From assembly GCA_050259815.1 (NCBI GenBank), contig JBLNBI010000423.1, positions 1 to 7,363 on the forward strand: 7,363 bases of DNA, given 5' to 3'. This document shows, in pieces, positions 1 to 6,146 of the stretch. The stretch is from JAGTRP01 sp050259815 (GTDB taxonomy: Bacteria > Pseudomonadota > Gammaproteobacteria > Burkholderiales > Rhodocyclaceae). Within the stretch, counting starts at the first letter, position 1; every line of letters starts with the position of its first letter. The translations under genes and the position numbers were made by a program. The notes under the pieces were generated by a model. The model was not told the DNA's origin and searched no databases. It was given only the letters and a program-made list of their open reading frames with translations.

Positions 1-82
1 GGATGAAGCTGATGCCCACCGTCCAGTGATTGGCCCGCTCGGACGCGTCGTAGCGTTGCAGGTCTTTCGGGTCGCGGATCAT
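1..82 (-). CDS. fdnI: Formate dehydrogenase cytochrome b (gamma) subunit, N-terminal fragment
   Basis: Only the first 27 codons are present; the gene runs off the left edge. The visible protein begins MIRDPKDLQRYDASERANHW and then enters a hydrophobic stretch (TVGISFI). A short basic/polar N-terminus with an arginine-aromatic-(N)HW pattern just before the first membrane helix is typical of FdnI/FdoI-type gamma subunits. In that family the subunit is a four-helix, di-heme b membrane protein that takes electrons from the beta subunit and reduces quinone at the cytoplasmic side. The ATG (82-80) overlaps the TGA of the beta gene (81-79) as ATGA, so the two are probably translationally coupled. 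Gene order alpha-beta-gamma supports the call more than the short sequence does. Heme ligands and the quinone site lie outside the window and cannot be checked. The fdn symbol is by family; fdn and fdo isoenzymes cannot be told apart here. Confidence 0.85.
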   Translation of the reverse strand, partial: MIRDPKDLQRYDASERANHWTVGISFI

Positions 83-981
83 GCTGCCTTCTCCTTCTTG
101 GCGTCTTCGTCCTCGATCTCCTTCTCGGTCTCCTTGGAAACCTCGTTGGGACCCTTCATGACGTAGTGGAACAGGCTGCCCAGGGCCACCAGGCCCAGGG
201 CCGCGGTGGCGAGCGGCTTGGCAGCCCCCTTCCACAGCGACACCAGCGGGCTGATGCCCGGGTCGGCCGGCAGGCCGGCGTACAACTCCGGCTGGTCGGC
301 GTGGTGCAGCACGTACATGACGTGGGTGCCGCCGACGCCGGCCGGGTCGTAGAGACCGGCCTTGTCGTAGCCCCGTTCCTTCAGGTCGGTGATGCGCTTG
401 GCGGCGTAGTCCTTCATGTCCTCCTTGGAGCCGAACTGGATGGCTCCCGTCGGGCAGGCCTTGGCGCAGGCCGGGGCCTGGTTCACCGCCACCCGGTCGG
501 AACAGAGGGTGCACTTGTACGCCTTGCTGTCCTTCTGGGAAATGCGGGGAACGTTGAAGGGACAGCCGGTCACGCAGTAGCCGCAGCCGATGCAGTTTTC
601 CTGGTGGAAATCCACGATGCCGTTGCTGTACTGGATGATGGCGCCCGGCGCCGGGCAGGCCTTCAGGCAGCCCGGGTCGGCACAGTGCATGCAGCCGTCC
701 TTGCGGATGAGCCATTCCAGCTTGCCGTTCTGCTCCACCTCCGAGAAGCGCATGGTGGTCCATGCGTTCTCGGTGAGCTTCACCGGGTTGTCATAGACCC
801 CGGAGCAGGTACCGACCTCTTCCTTGACGTCGTTCCACTCCATGCAGGCCACGGTGCAGGCCTTGCAGCCGATGCAGGCGGACACGTCGATGAGCTTGGC
901 GATCTCGACGGTCTGCCGGGCCTGGGGCGTCGGCGTGGTGGTCGCCGAGCGCTGCTTGATATCAAGCGATTGCAGTGCCAT
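79..981 (-). CDS. fdnH: Formate dehydrogenase iron-sulfur (beta) subunit
   Basis: This 300-residue ferredoxin-like electron-transfer subunit carries electrons from the periplasmic catalytic subunit to the membrane cytochrome b. Four cysteine quartets are intact: C36/C39/C42/C46, C97/C100/C105/C109, C130/C133/C136/C140 and C157/C160/C172/C176, enough for four [4Fe-4S] clusters. A single hydrophobic helix at about residues 252-275 (ending in FHYVMKGPN) matches the C-terminal membrane anchor of FdnH, and a charged Glu/Lys-rich tail follows. Length is close to the roughly 294 residues of the E. coli protein. There is no signal peptide; in this family the beta subunit is exported together with the Tat-targeted alpha subunit. 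The ATG at 981-979 lies 8 nt after the alpha stop. Its ribosome site (GAGG, about 987-990) overlaps that stop codon, which suggests coupling. The stop overlaps the gamma start. An extra cysteine (C59) has no obvious role. Confidence 0.96.
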   Translation of the reverse strand: MALQSLDIKQRSATTTPTPQARQTVEIAKLIDVSACIGCKACTVACMEWNDVKEEVGTCSGVYDNPVKLTENAWTTMRFSEVEQNGKLEWLIRKDGCMHCADPGCLKACPAPGAIIQYSNGIVDFHQENCIGCGYCVTGCPFNVPRISQKDSKAYKCTLCSDRVAVNQAPACAKACPTGAIQFGSKEDMKDYAAKRITDLKERGYDKAGLYDPAGVGGTHVMYVLHHADQPELYAGLPADPGISPLVSLWKGAAKPLATAALGLVALGSLFHYVMKGPNEVSKETEKEIEDEDAKKEKAA

Positions 982-989
982 GGCTTACC

Positions 990-3900
990 TCACGCTTTCT
1001 CGATGTTGACCAGGAACGCCTTGTACTCCGGCGTCTGGGTGTTGGCGTCGCCCACGAACGGGGTCAGGGTGTTGGTGATGAAGCCCGGCTTCGTCGCACC
1101 CTTGAAACCGAAGTGGATGGGGATGCCGACCGTATGGACCTTCTTGCCATCCACATCGAGGGCCTTGAGGCGCTTGGTCACCACCGCCACGGCCTTGATG
1201 AAGCCCCGGTTGGAGCGCACCTTGACCCGGTCGCCGGCGGCAATGCCCTTTTCCTTGGCCAGCTCCTCGCCGATTTCCACGAACTGCTCCGGCTGCATGA
1301 CCGCATTCACATGGGACTGCTTGGTCCAGTAGTGGAAGTGCTCGGTCAGCCGGTAGGTGGTGCCGACGTAGGGGAAGTCCTTGGACTTGCCGAAAGCCTC
1401 CATGTCGCCCTTGTACACCCGGGCGGCCGGATTGCTGGTGGCCTTGGGGTTCTTCGGGTGCATGGGGTTCGCATCGAGCGGCGTCTCGAAGGGCTCGTAA
1501 TGCTCGGGGAAGGGACCTTCCGCCATGAGCTCCCGGGAGAAGAGTCTTCCGACGCCTTCCGGGTTCATGATGAAGGGCATCACGTTCTCTTCGGGCTTGG
1601 CATCCGGGCGCATGTCGGGGACGTCATTGCCGCCCCACTTGTCGCCCGCCCACTTCAGCACCGTGCGCTTCCCATCCCAGGGTTTGCCCGAGACGTCGGC
1701 CGAGGCGCGGTTGTAGAGGATGCGCCGGTTCACCGGCCAGGCGTAGCCCCAGTTCATGGTCTGGCCGAGGCCGGACGGGTCGGCATTGTCCCGCTTGGCG
1801 GAATTGTTGCCGGCCTGGGACCACACGCCGCAGTAGATCCAGTTGCCGCAGCTGGTGGAGCCGTCGTCCCGCAGGTGGGCGAAGGTGCCCAGCTGCTCGC
1901 CGGCCTTGGCCAGGACCTTGGTGGGGTCCTTGGGGTCCAGCACGTCGGCCAGGGCCTTGCCGTTGTACTCCATCATCAGCTCTTCCGGCGAGGGCTTGGC
2001 CGGCTGGCGGTAGGCCCAGGTGAGCTTCTGGATGGCGTCCGGGAAGGCGCCGCCGTCCTTGGCGTACATTTCCTTCAGCTTCAGGAACAGGGCGGCCATG
2101 ATCTCGGTGTCGTCCTTGGCGTCCCCCGGACCGTCCACCGACTTCCAGCGCCACTGGATGACCCGGCCGGAATTGGTGAAGCTGCCGGCGGTTTCGGCGA
2201 AGAGGGTGGTGGGCAGGCGGAAGACTTCCGTCTGGATCTTGGCGGGATCGACTTCGTTGAACTCGCCGTGGGGCTTCCAGAACTCGGACGTGTCGGTGGC
2301 CAGGGGATCCATCACCACCATGTACTTCAGCTTCGAGAGACCGTCGGACACCTTCTTCTTGTTGGCCACCGAGGCCAGCGGGTTGAAGCCCTGGCAGAAG
2401 AAGCCGTTGATCTTGCCCTGGTACATCTGGTCGAAAATGGACAGCACGTCGGACGCGCCCCCCAGCTTCGGCAGGTAGTCGTAGGCAAAATTGTTGTCCT
2501 TGGTGGCGGCGTCGCCGTACCAGGCCTTCTGCAGGCTGATGAACCACTTCGGGAAGTTCTGGTAGAAGTTCATCTGCCCCGGGCGCAGGGCCTTGGGCGT
2601 CTTCTTTTCCAGGAAGTGCTGGAGGTCCGTGTCGGCATCCGTCGGCGCCGCCAGGTAGCCCGGCAGGTTCTGGGCGTAGAGGGCGAAGTCGGTGATGCCC
2701 TGGACGTTGGCGTGGCCGCGCAGGGCATTGATGCCGCCCCCCGCCATACCCATGTTGCCCAGGAGCAGCTGGAGGATGGCCATGCAGCGGATGTTCTGGG
2801 AACCCACCGAGTGTTCGGTCCAGCCCAGCGCATAGAGGCTGGTCATGGTCTTGTTGGGCGCCGAGGTCTCGGCGATGTATTCGCAGACCTTGAGGAAGGC
2901 GTCCTTCGGCGTGCCGCAGACCTTGGCCACCATGTCCGGGGTGTAGCGGGAATAGTGGGCCTTCAGGAGCTGGAAGACGCAGCGCGGGTCCTGCAGGGTG
3001 TCATCGACCTTGGCGAAGCCGTCCTTGTCCAGCTGGTATTTCCAGGTGTCCTTGTTGTAGCTGCGCTTCTCGTCGTTGTAGCCCGAGAAGATGCCGTCCT
3101 CGAAACCGAAGCCCTCGTCGATCAGGAAGGCGGCGTTGGTGTACGCCTTCACGTAATCGTGATGGATCTTGTCGTTGGACAGCAGGTAATTGATGACGCC
3201 GCCCAGGAAGGCGATGTCGGTGCCGGAGCGGACGGGGGCGTAGAAATCCGCCACCGATGCGGTCCGGGTGAAACGGGGGTCAACCACCACAAGCTTGGCC
3301 TTGCGGGTCTTCTTGGCCTCGATGGCCCATTTGAAGCCGCAGGGATGCGCCTCGGCCGGGTTGCCGCCCATGACGAGGACAAGATCAGCGTTCTTGATGT
3401 CGACCCAGTGATTGGTCATCGAACCACGCCCGAAACTCGGAGCCAGACTGGCCACCGTGGGAGCGTGTCAGATGCGTGCCTGGGTGTCGATCGAAGTCAT
3501 CCCCAATCCGCGAAGGATTTTCGCGGTGAGGTAGCCGGCCTCGTTCGGTGCTGCGGAGGATGCGAGGAATGCGGTGCTGGCCCAGCGGTTGACGGTGACG
3601 CCATCCTTGTTCTGGGCCATGAAGTTGGCATCCCGGTCCGCCTTCATGTGCTTGGTGATGCGGTCGATGGCATCAGCCCAGGAAATCTTCTTCCACTCGT
3701 TGCTGCCGGGTTCGCGCACTTCCGGCCACTTCAGGCGGTTGGCGCTGTGGATCATGTCCTTCAGGCCGGCGCCCTTGGGGCAGAGGCTGCCGCGGTTCAC
3801 CGGATTGTCCGGATCGCCCTCGATATGGATGATTTCACCTTGCGAATTCTTGGATTTGTCGCCGGTGGAATAGATCAGCACGCCGCAGGAAACCGAGCAG

Positions 3901-4055
3901 TACGGACAGGTATTCCGTGTCTCGGTGGCGCGGGCGAGCTTGAAGGTCCGCACTTCCGCCAGGGCCGCAGTCGGCGAGAAGCCCATCATGGCGATGGACG
4001 ACCCTCCCAGGCCGGCGGCGCAGACCCTGAAGAACTGTCGCCGTGTCACGTTCAT
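990..4055 (-). CDS. fdnG: Selenocysteine-containing formate dehydrogenase catalytic (alpha) subunit
   Basis: This is the molybdenum/tungsten bis-MGD enzyme that oxidises formate to CO2 on the periplasmic side. It is 1021 residues when the in-frame TGA (3470-3468) is read as selenocysteine 196, the same position as Sec196 of E. coli FdnG, with the invariant histidine next (H197). Domains in order: a Tat signal with T-R-R-Q-F-F at residues 4-9, hydrophobic core and ALA cleavage near residue 33; a [4Fe-4S] motif C50-x2-C53-x3-C57 with C92 and K94; then a molybdopterin oxidoreductase body through to a C-terminal dinucleotide-binding domain ending PEYKAFLVNIEKA. Colinear similarity to FdnG/FdoG, recalled from memory, runs over the whole length with no frameshift. 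The ATG at 4055 was chosen because AGAGGGAG (4069-4062) sits 6 nt upstream and the Tat motif follows at once. The in-frame ATG at 4115 falls inside the sigma-54 promoter. It is first in the operon, ahead of the beta and gamma genes. Read without Sec insertion, it would look like two broken ORFs. Confidence 0.97.
3425..3467 (-). promoter_or_regulatory. Bacterial SECIS element
   Basis: Numbering the mRNA from U1 of the UGA, bases 4-10 (CACGCUC) pair with 40-46 (GGGCGUG) as a lower stem of seven pairs, one of them G-U. The upper stem pairs G15-G16 with C31-C32 and G18-C21 with G27-U30 (one G-U pair). It leaves U17 bulged and an apical loop that contains G23 and U24. In E. coli fdhF the bulged U17 and loop G23/U24 are the bases that matter for SelB binding, and here they fall at the same distances from the UGA. 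The hairpin sits inside the coding sequence. Folding was done by hand. Confidence 0.88.
3468..3470 (-). other. In-frame TGA recoded as selenocysteine (Sec196)
   Basis: The codons around it read Q-A-R-I-TGA-H-A-P-T-V-A, the active-site neighbourhood of FdnG/FdoG enzymes, where the TGA encodes the selenocysteine that ligands Mo. Reading frame and homology continue without a shift on both sides, and a SECIS hairpin starts at the next base. The organism must carry selA, selB, selC and selD for the enzyme to be made; none is in this window. Confidence 0.96.
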
Positions 4056-4061
4056 TGTTTT

Positions 4062-4069
4062 CTCCCTCT
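4062..4069 (-). promoter_or_regulatory. Ribosome binding site of fdnG
   Basis: AGAGGGAG on the minus strand ends 6 nt before the ATG at 4055-4053. This strong site decides the start in favour of 4055 over the in-frame ATG 20 codons upstream at 4115. Confidence 0.8.
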
Positions 4070-4103
4070 GGGTTGGCGACCCCATGTCGCCGATAAAGAC
4101 AAC

Positions 4104-4119
4104 TGCAAGCTTCATGCCG
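4104..4119 (-). promoter_or_regulatory. Sigma-54 (-24/-12) promoter of the formate dehydrogenase operon
   Basis: The minus strand reads CGGCATGAAGCTTGCA. The invariant GG (4118-4117) and GC (4106-4105) are separated by exactly 10 nt, and the -12 box TTGCA is perfect. Compared with the consensus TGGCACG-N4-TTGCA there are two differences, in the first base and in CACG/CATG. The expected transcript start is near 4093, giving a leader of about 38 nt to the ATG at 4055. Two palindromic boxes upstream and an NtrC-type activator gene nearby fit sigma-54 dependence. The match was found by eye; promoter activity is inferred. Confidence 0.75.
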
Positions 4120-4125
4120 TGATGG

Positions 4126-4138
4126 CAAGTGCCTGATC
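4126..4138 (-). promoter_or_regulatory. Possible IHF site between promoter and activator boxes
   Basis: The minus strand reads GATCAGGCACTTG against the IHF consensus WATCAA-N4-TTR, with two mismatches in the defined positions. It sits at about -33 to -45 from the predicted start, between the sigma-54 promoter and the upstream boxes, where IHF bends DNA in many sigma-54 systems. The match is weak and chance is a real alternative. Confidence 0.25.
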
Positions 4139-4173
4139 AGTATGTCCTATACCAATGGCATTGCACCAGAGGG

Positions 4174-4188
4174 TGGGACATTTTGTCC
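4174..4188. promoter_or_regulatory. Activator-binding box 1 (promoter-proximal)
   Basis: The plus strand reads TGGGACATTTTGTCC. Inside it is a perfect dyad GGACA-TTT-TGTCC centred at 4182, about 89 bp upstream of the predicted sigma-54 start. A symmetric box at this distance fits an upstream activating site for an NtrC-family dimer. The obvious candidate regulator is the one encoded at 4791-6146; no known regulon motif was recognised. Confidence 0.65.
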
Positions 4189-4205
4189 GTGGGTTAGGGG
4201 TGGAT

Positions 4206-4220
4206 GGACAAAATGTCCCA
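4206..4220. promoter_or_regulatory. Activator-binding box 2 (promoter-distal)
   Basis: The plus strand reads GGACAAAATGTCCCA, containing the dyad GGACA-AAA-TGTCC centred at 4212, about -119. It is the exact reverse complement of box 1, so the pair forms a 15-bp inverted repeat with a 17-nt spacer. The centres are 30 bp apart, close to three helical turns, which would place two dimers on the same DNA face. The box ends 2 nt from the stop codon of the receiver gene. A hairpin in RNA is possible, but no T-run follows in either direction, so a classical terminator is less likely. Confidence 0.65.
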
Positions 4221-4222
4221 GT

Positions 4223-4675
4223 TCAGGACGAGGGCGGGACGATTACCAGGGAGAACCAGCAGCCGGCGATTTTGGAGACCACCTGTTGCAGCTGTTCGAA
4301 ATCCACCGGCTTCACCATGTGCAGCGGGCAGCCCAGGCGGCGCATCTCCTCGATGCTGGCATCAGTCGCCGAGGTGGTGAGGGCCACTACCGGCAGGGCC
4401 TTGAGCCGGTCGTCTGCCATGATCTCCCGCATCACTTCCCGGCCATCCACGAGGGGCAGGTTGATGTCGAGGAGGACGAGGTCGGGCGTCGGGGCGTCGG
4501 CGAAATTGCCCTGCTTCCTCAGGAAGGAGAGGCAGGCCTCGCCGTTTTCCACATGGTGCAGATTGAGCAGGAGCTTGGCCCGGGACAGGCTCTCCCGCAT
4601 CAGGATGACGTCGTAAAAATTGTCCTCGACCAGCAGGATTTCCGCTGCCCGGCTGTTTGCCAAGGAATTCGCCAT
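4223..4675 (-). CDS. Stand-alone response regulator receiver (CheY/Rcp1-like)
   Basis: This 150-residue protein consists of a single receiver domain. It shows the acidic pair E17-D18 (ILLVEDN), the phospho-acceptor D70 (LVLLDINLP), the switch threonine near T100-T101 (ALTTSATD) and the conserved K122 (MVKPVD). All catalytic positions look intact. There is no DNA-binding or enzymatic output domain; about 13 residues (CWFSLVIVPPSS region) follow the last helix. The LTTS and VKPVDF wording resembles the Rcp1 branch of receivers, which often pair with large sensor kinases. Such proteins act by protein contact or as a phosphate relay or sink. The ATG at 4675 has a G-rich ribosome site (GGGGGGGA, 4688-4681) 5 nt upstream. 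The gene lies upstream of fdnG on the same strand, but the sigma-54 promoter separates the two. It is divergent from the NtrC-like gene. Its partner and output are unknown. Confidence 0.9.
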   Translation of the reverse strand: MANSLANSRAAEILLVEDNFYDVILMRESLSRAKLLLNLHHVENGEACLSFLRKQGNFADAPTPDLVLLDINLPLVDGREVMREIMADDRLKALPVVALTTSATDASIEEMRRLGCPLHMVKPVDFEQLQQVVSKIAGCWFSLVIVPPSS

Positions 4676-4790
4676 GATCGTCCCCCCCGGAAGTCGTCTT
4701 GTCCCGGTTTGATGCCGTCCGCTTCAAACGGTTCGCCGGATTGCCCGGAAGCGGCCGGATTTGCGATCATTGGGGCCAGGAGGAGCGGTC
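4676..4790. other. Divergent intergenic region between receiver and NtrC-like genes
   Basis: These 115 bp must hold the start signals for the receiver gene (leftward) and the activator-sensor pair (rightward). No convincing sigma-70 or sigma-54 promoter was found on either strand. A 6-bp dyad GTTTGA-N11-TCAAAC (4707-4729) is present but weak. One TTGTCCC (about 4700-4705) resembles a half of the boxes upstream of fdnG, without a matching second half. Confidence 0.5.
4778..4785 (+). promoter_or_regulatory. Ribosome binding site of the NtrC-like gene
   Basis: AGGAGGAG lies 5 nt before the ATG at 4791. This nearly ideal site sets the start there, rather than at the in-frame TTG at 4761, whose extra codons would themselves encode this site. 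Confidence 0.85.
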
Positions 4791-6146
4791 ATGGAGACAA
4801 ACGAAACGCCCATCAACGAGGCGTCCTGGAAGGAATATTCCGTCCTGGTGGTGGACGACGAGCCCGGGATGGTGAGCTTTTTGCAGCGCGCCCTGGGCGC
4901 CCGCTGCGGCCTGGTGGATACCGCCGGCAGCGTCGAGGAGGCGGCCCCCATGCTGCAGCGCCGGCTTTACGACCTCATCGTCCTGGACATCGCCCTGCCC
5001 GGCCGTTCCGGCATCGACTGGCTCCACGACCTGCGGGACGAGGGCTACGTCGGGGACGTGGTGCTCATCACTGCCTACGCTGATCTGGACACCGCCATCG
5101 ACGCCCTGCGGGCCGGGGCGGCGGATTTCCTCCTGAAGCCTTTTTCCCTTGCCCAGATGCTCAATGCCATCAAGCGCTGCTTCGAGCGTTCCCGGCTGCT
5201 GCGGGAAAATTTCGTCCTGCGCCGCCAGGTGGAGGAGCGGAGCACCTATATCGAGGGCATCATCGGGAATTCCGAGGCCCTGCGCTCGGTATGCGAACGT
5301 CTGACCCGCATTGCCCCCACCGCCGCCACCGTGCTGCTCACCGGCGAATCCGGCAGCGGCAAGGAAGTGGCCGCCCGGGCCCTGCACGCCATGAGCCCCC
5401 GGGCCAAGGGGCCCTTCGTGCCGGTCAATTGCGCCGCCATCGCCTCCGAGCTGATCGAGTCGGAACTGTTCGGCCACGTGAAAGGCGCCTTCACCGGCGC
5501 CCAGGGCCACCGGGAAGGCCTCTTCTACTACGCCCGGGGCGGCACCCTCTTCCTGGACGAGATCGCCGAACTGCCGGCGGCTGCCCAGGCCAAGCTGCTG
5601 AGGGTCCTGGAGGAACGGCGCATCCGGCCCCTGGGTTCCGAGCAGGAAATCCCGGTGGATGTGCGGGTCATCGCCGCCACCAACCGGGACCTGAAGGAGG
5701 AAGTGGCCGCCCAGCGCTTCCGCCAGGACCTCTACTACCGGCTCCAGGTCCTGGAGCTGCACCTGCCGCCCCTCCGGGAGCGGCCTGACGACATCCCGGA
5801 GCTGCTCGAATATTTCATCGCCACCCTGGCCGGGCGCCTGGGGGTGCCCCGCCTCGACCCGGATGCCCGCACCCTGGCCCGGCTGTGCGCCTACGATTGG
5901 CCGGGCAATGTGCGGGAGCTCCGTAACCTGGTGGAACGTTCCCTGATCCTGGGCTGGTTCGACCTGGGCCACGACCCCGGTGAATCGGCCCTGGAAAGCG
6001 GCACCGACGAAAGCCTGGAGGCCATCGAGAAGCGCCACATCCTGGCGGTATTGGGGGCCTCTGACGGCAACAAGTCCGAGGCCGCCCGCCGCCTGGGCAT
6101 CTCCCGCAAGACCCTGGACCGCAAATGCCAGGCCTGGGGCGTCTAA
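4791..6146 (+). CDS. NtrC-family sigma-54-dependent response regulator
   Basis: This 451-residue transcription activator has three domains. The receiver (about 16-130) has D22-D23, phospho-acceptor D66 (IVLDIALPG), T94 and K116 (LLKPF). The AAA+ domain (about 155-385) has Walker A GESGSGKE (185-192), the sigma-54-contacting GAFTGA loop (232-237), Walker B GTLFLDE (251-257), an ATNRD segment near 296-300 and an arginine-rich RFRQDLYYRL region. The C-terminal Fis-type helix-turn-helix (about 428-447) reads NKSEAARRLGISRKTLDRK. Every element needed for phosphorylation, ATP hydrolysis and open-complex formation is present. Such proteins bind dyad sites upstream of -24/-12 promoters as dimers and assemble into hexamers on activation. 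It overlaps the following sensor gene by 22 nt, so the two are a likely cognate pair. The likely target is the sigma-54 promoter of the formate dehydrogenase operon, by proximity. No named orthologue could be assigned. Confidence 0.95.
   Translation: METNETPINEASWKEYSVLVVDDEPGMVSFLQRALGARCGLVDTAGSVEEAAPMLQRRLYDLIVLDIALPGRSGIDWLHDLRDEGYVGDVVLITAYADLDTAIDALRAGAADFLLKPFSLAQMLNAIKRCFERSRLLRENFVLRRQVEERSTYIEGIIGNSEALRSVCERLTRIAPTAATVLLTGESGSGKEVAARALHAMSPRAKGPFVPVNCAAIASELIESELFGHVKGAFTGAQGHREGLFYYARGGTLFLDEIAELPAAAQAKLLRVLEERRIRPLGSEQEIPVDVRVIAATNRDLKEEVAAQRFRQDLYYRLQVLELHLPPLRERPDDIPELLEYFIATLAGRLGVPRLDPDARTLARLCAYDWPGNVRELRNLVERSLILGWFDLGHDPGESALESGTDESLEAIEKRHILAVLGASDGNKSEAARRLGISRKTLDRKCQAWGV

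Noticed and set aside
3456..3480. Possible nonsense mutation or gene split in fdnG
   Set aside because: The TGA is exactly at the Sec196 position, flanked by conserved residues and a SECIS hairpin, with no frameshift, so recoding explains it.
975..4136. Open frame of 1053 codons on the plus strand, opposite the formate dehydrogenase genes
   Set aside because: It is an antisense shadow of a GC-rich gene pair: low-complexity Gly/Val/His/Leu composition, no recognisable domain, while the minus strand has complete homology to FdnG and FdnH.
4132..4141. CTGATCAG palindrome as an FNR or CRP site
   Set aside because: It lacks the TTGAT-N4-ATCAA spacing; it is a bare 8-bp palindrome likely to occur by chance.
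4174..4220. Rho-independent terminator for the receiver gene
   Set aside because: The arms can form a 15-bp stem, but the stem is AT-centred, the loop is 17 nt and no T-run follows on either strand; the nested dyads and -89/-119 placement fit operators better. Not fully excluded.
4707..4729. Dyad GTTTGA-N11-TCAAAC in the divergent intergenic region as an operator
   Set aside because: Only 6 bp per arm, no second copy in the window and no promoter placed next to it, so it is not distinguishable from chance.
4761..4790. N-terminal extension of the NtrC-like protein from TTG 4761
   Set aside because: The ideal ribosome site AGGAGGAG lies within this stretch and points to the ATG at 4791; receivers of this family start close to the first beta strand.
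4142..5083. Plus-strand open frame of 313 codons across the receiver gene and into the activator gene
   Set aside because: It is antisense to the receiver and then out of frame with the activator; the translation has no domain and turns into Arg/Gly/Pro-rich shadow sequence.
4767..6038. Minus-strand open frame of 423 codons opposite the NtrC-like gene
   Set aside because: Antisense shadow of a GC-rich gene, with a Gly/His/Gln/Val-rich translation and no family resemblance.
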